Origin: an uncultured beta proteobacterium
GTDB lineage: Bacteria > Pseudomonadota > Gammaproteobacteria > Burkholderiales > Rhodocyclaceae
DNA: 7,508 nucleotides
Reading direction: 5' to 3'
Assembly (NCBI GenBank): GCA_903932755.1
Contig: CAIZHL010000454.1
Location: 1 to 7,508, forward strand
Of this stretch, positions 6,017 to 7,508 are shown in pieces. The notes beneath the pieces were generated by a model that saw only the letters and a program-made list of their open reading frames with translations, did no database searches and was not told where the DNA came from. Position numbers and translations under genes: made by a program. Position 1 is the first letter of the stretch, and each line of letters starts with the position of its first letter.

Positions 6017-7144
6017 ATGAAAATCCTTCTTGTTCTGCTCTCCCTGTTCCTGGCCGGCGGTCCCGCGCAGGCTCAGTCCCTGCCCGACCGGGTCAGGTTT
6101 TCCATCGTCGTCGAGCTGGGCGATGTTTCGACTGCGCGCGATTGGCTCGATGCCGGGTTGCCGCCGGATTTCGAGGGCAACCTGATCGGCACCGGTGTCA
6201 TGATCGGCGCCTGGGAAGGCAACATTCCGATGATGGAACTGTTTGTCTCGCGTGGCGCCGACATCAACAAGGTCAATTCAAATGGCGAGCAGGCGCTGCT
6301 GCATGCGGCATGGAAGGGAAAGCTGGACGCGGTTCGCTGGCTGGTGGAACGCGGTGCGCGCCTGAACCGGCAAGGCAAGCAATGGGGCGCCCTGCACTAT
6401 GCGGCCTTCGGCGGCCACGCCGACGTGGTGGCCTATCTCCTCGAGCGCGGCGCCGACATCAACGCGCTGTCCACCAACGGTTCGACGCCGCTGATGATGG
6501 CCGCGCGCGAAGGCAAGGAGTCGATCGCCAAGAGCTTGCTGGCGGCCGGCGCCCGCAGCGACATCGTCAACGAGTACGGCGATGATGCACTGCGCTGGGC
6601 GATGCGCAACAACAACCTGAAGATCGCCCAGGAAATTGCCGGCCAGGAAAAGTTTGCGGCCGCTGCGGCGCAGCCCAAGGCGTCCTGGGGGCCGCCGGTA
6701 CGTTCGCAGCCGGTGCCGGACCGTGCCGACATGATGCTGGCCCAGGCGCGCAAGATGGAAGCGGCAGGACGGCGCGACGAGGCGCTCAAACTCTACCGCG
6801 CCGCGCTGGCGGCGATCCGCCAGAGCGAGGCACGTGCGGGCAAGGCCAGCACCTCGAAACGCGCCACGACGGGAATGGTGATTACGGCGAAGCGGGGCAA
6901 GCCCGGCGAGCAGACCACCGCCTTGAACTACGCCACGCCGGCGGCCGGCATCGAACCGGAAAAGATCGGCGCTGGCGTGACGGCGAGCAGCGCGGCGGCG
7001 GACGCCGCCGATGACTGGCTGCGCCGCGCCCGCGAGCACGAGGCTGCTGGCCGCAGGAAGGAAGCCCTGCAGGCCTACCGCCAAGCCGCAGCCAGTTTGC
7101 GCGGCGGCGGCCAGGCTGCCGTCCAGCCGGCCGCAGCCCCATAG
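6017..7144 (+). CDS. Secreted ankyrin-repeat protein with C-terminal TPR-like hairpins
   Basis: The 375-residue product starts with a classic Sec signal peptide (MKILLVLLSLFLAGGPAQA, likely cut after A19), so it acts in the periplasm or outside. Residues about 24-209 form ankyrin repeats: a degenerate first unit (24-53), units at about 56-86, 90-118, 123-151 and 156-184 with recognisable GADIN, HAAWKGKLDAVRWLVERGA, HYAAFGGHADVVAYLLERGA and TPLMMAAREGK stretches, and a degenerate capping half-repeat (189-209). After an Ala/Pro-rich linker, a 32-residue TPR-like helical hairpin at 237-268 recurs at 331-362. Ankyrin and TPR units bind proteins, so it is probably a scaffold or partner protein; no catalytic motif is visible. 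ATG 6017 is chosen over TTG 6008 because it starts the signal peptide directly. No Shine-Dalgarno precedes it. The partner cannot be inferred from the neighbours. Confidence 0.88.
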   Translation: MKILLVLLSLFLAGGPAQAQSLPDRVRFSIVVELGDVSTARDWLDAGLPPDFEGNLIGTGVMIGAWEGNIPMMELFVSRGADINKVNSNGEQALLHAAWKGKLDAVRWLVERGARLNRQGKQWGALHYAAFGGHADVVAYLLERGADINALSTNGSTPLMMAAREGKESIAKSLLAAGARSDIVNEYGDDALRWAMRNNNLKIAQEIAGQEKFAAAAAQPKASWGPPVRSQPVPDRADMMLAQARKMEAAGRRDEALKLYRAALAAIRQSEARAGKASTSKRATTGMVITAKRGKPGEQTTALNYATPAAGIEPEKIGAGVTASSAAADAADDWLRRAREHEAAGRRKEALQAYRQAAASLRGGGQAAVQPAAAP

Positions 7145-7157
7145 TTCGGGCTGCGGC
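7130..7157 (+). terminator. GC-rich hairpin across the ankyrin gene stop codon
   Basis: GCCGCAGCCC (7130-7139) pairs perfectly with GGGCTGCGGC (7148-7157), a 10-bp stem with an 8-nt loop that contains the TAG stop (7142-7144). It is the strongest hairpin I found in the window and sits where transcription of this gene should end. There is no T-run directly after it, so it may be a factor-assisted terminator or a 3' stabilising stem rather than a classical intrinsic terminator. Confidence 0.55.
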
Positions 7158-7168
7158 GCGCGGCGCCG

Positions 7169-7189
7169 GAAGCTTGACAGTTGAAGCTT
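7169..7189. repeat. Direct repeat GAAGCTT, two copies
   Basis: GAAGCTT occurs at 7169-7175 and 7183-7189, a 14-bp period, overlapping the -35 TTGACA and the promoter spacer of the downstream gene. Each copy contains the palindrome AAGCTT. This could be a regulator site or coincidence. Confidence 0.4.
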
Positions 7190-7202
7190 TAACAATTACG
7201 AT
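7174..7202 (+). promoter_or_regulatory. Predicted sigma-70 promoter of the MBL-fold gene
   Basis: A perfect -35 TTGACA (7174-7179) and a -10 TACGAT (7197-7202, 4 of 6) are separated by the ideal 17 bp. Transcription would start near 7209, giving a leader of about 47 nt before the ATG at 7256. This would make the MBL-fold gene a separate unit from the ankyrin gene. Confidence 0.6.
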
Positions 7203-7221
7203 TAGGAAAAGTCAATTACGA
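7193..7221. repeat. Direct repeat CAATTACGA, two copies 20 bp apart
   Basis: The 9-bp word CAATTACGA occurs at 7193-7201 and again at 7213-7221. The first copy covers the -10 element and the second lies just after the predicted start of transcription. A 20-bp period is about two helical turns, so a regulator could bind both copies on the same DNA face, most plausibly as a repressor. Confidence 0.5.
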
Positions 7222-7255
7222 CAAGTGAAATTCTGATCGCCGCCCGGGAGCCCCG

Positions 7256-7508
7256 ATGAACGAGAAAAAATTTGCCTCGCACGCCGACCTCGAAGAAAAG
7301 AAAGTCAGCTTCGAGAAACTGTCCGACAACGCCTACGCCTATACCGCCGAGGGGGATCCGAACACCGGCGTGATCATCGGCAAGGATGCCGTGATGATCA
7401 TCGACGCCACGGCGACTCCGGTCATGGCGCAGGACGTGATCCGCTACGTGCGCCAGATCACCGACAAGCCGATCAAGTACGTCACGCTGACCCACTACCA
7501 CGCGGTGC
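7256..7508 (+). CDS. MBL-fold (metallo-beta-lactamase superfamily) protein, 3' truncated
   Basis: The first 84 codons are visible before the window ends. The start ATG at 7256 has a good ribosome site, GGGAG at 7246-7250. The N-terminal half shows the superfamily pattern: a beta-strand pair (NAYAYTAEGDPNTGVIIGKDAVMIIDAT, given here as segments 25-40 and 41-52), an Ala/Thr-rich turn (ATATP), a helix (VMAQDVIRYVRQIT) and the strand leading to the metal motif (IKYVTLTHYHAV, 73-84). The first two ligands, H80 and H82, are present, but the residue that is Asp in the usual HxHxDH motif is V84. This variant occurs in a group of proteobacterial proteins annotated simply as MBL-fold metallo-hydrolases, of unknown substrate. 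There is no signal peptide. Residues after 84, including later ligands, cannot be seen. Confidence 0.8.
   Translation, partial: MNEKKFASHADLEEKKVSFEKLSDNAYAYTAEGDPNTGVIIGKDAVMIIDATATPVMAQDVIRYVRQITDKPIKYVTLTHYHAV

Noticed and set aside
6278..7195. Minus-strand open frame of 305 codons opposite the ankyrin gene
   Set aside because: It is antisense to a gene with a signal peptide and clear ankyrin repeats, and has no recognisable domain.
7202..7501. Minus-strand open frame of 99 codons opposite the MBL-fold gene
   Set aside because: It is antisense to a frame with a good ribosome site and recognisable MBL-fold start, and its Val/Gly/His-rich content is typical of a shadow frame.

Overview
The window looks like a piece of a GC-rich proteobacterial chromosome, most likely a betaproteobacterium of the Rhodocyclales/Burkholderiales type. 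This rests on the high-GC codon use, on the NIF3/YbgI gene lying head-to-head with what looks like an inner-membrane S1C (HtrA-like) protease, and on an atypical metallo-beta-lactamase-fold protein of a kind I associate with that group. The placement is inference; no rRNA, tRNA, mobile element or CRISPR is visible.

Layout, left to right. (1) Positions 1-39 hold the first 13 codons of a minus-strand gene, probably the S1C protease. It is divergent from a plus-strand NIF3/YbgI-family dinuclear-metal protein (104-865). (2) Positions 866-1049 form a regulatory gap with a well-formed promoter at 953-982. A 24-bp perfect-arm palindrome (956-979) of the TetR/AcrR operator type lies almost exactly between its -35 and -10 elements. 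(3) Positions 1050-5265 carry a tight two-gene operon (1-bp gap) encoding a periplasmic adaptor and a 1024-residue RND pump: a tripartite efflux system without its own outer-membrane channel or a local regulator gene. (4) A 170-bp convergent gap follows. (5) Positions 5921-5436 (minus) encode a short TonB-family energy transducer. (6) Divergent from it, 6017-7144 encodes a secreted ankyrin-repeat protein with two TPR-like hairpins in its C-terminal part. A strong GC hairpin spans its stop codon. (7) A promoter with a perfect TTGACA and two sets of direct repeats precedes the start of a metallo-beta-lactamase-fold gene (7256 to the window end), in which Val replaces the Asp of the HxHxDH signature.

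Functionally, the adaptor and pump form one drug/solute-efflux machine, and the operator suggests it is silent until a ligand releases a repressor encoded elsewhere. The TonB-like protein would couple the proton-motive force to an outer-membrane receptor, but no ExbB/ExbD or receptor is present. The ankyrin and MBL genes look like independent transcription units. I see no convincing undescribed multi-gene system. The items most worth a second look are the orphan operator, the twin repeat in the ankyrin protein, the direct repeats before the MBL gene and the altered metal motif of the MBL protein.
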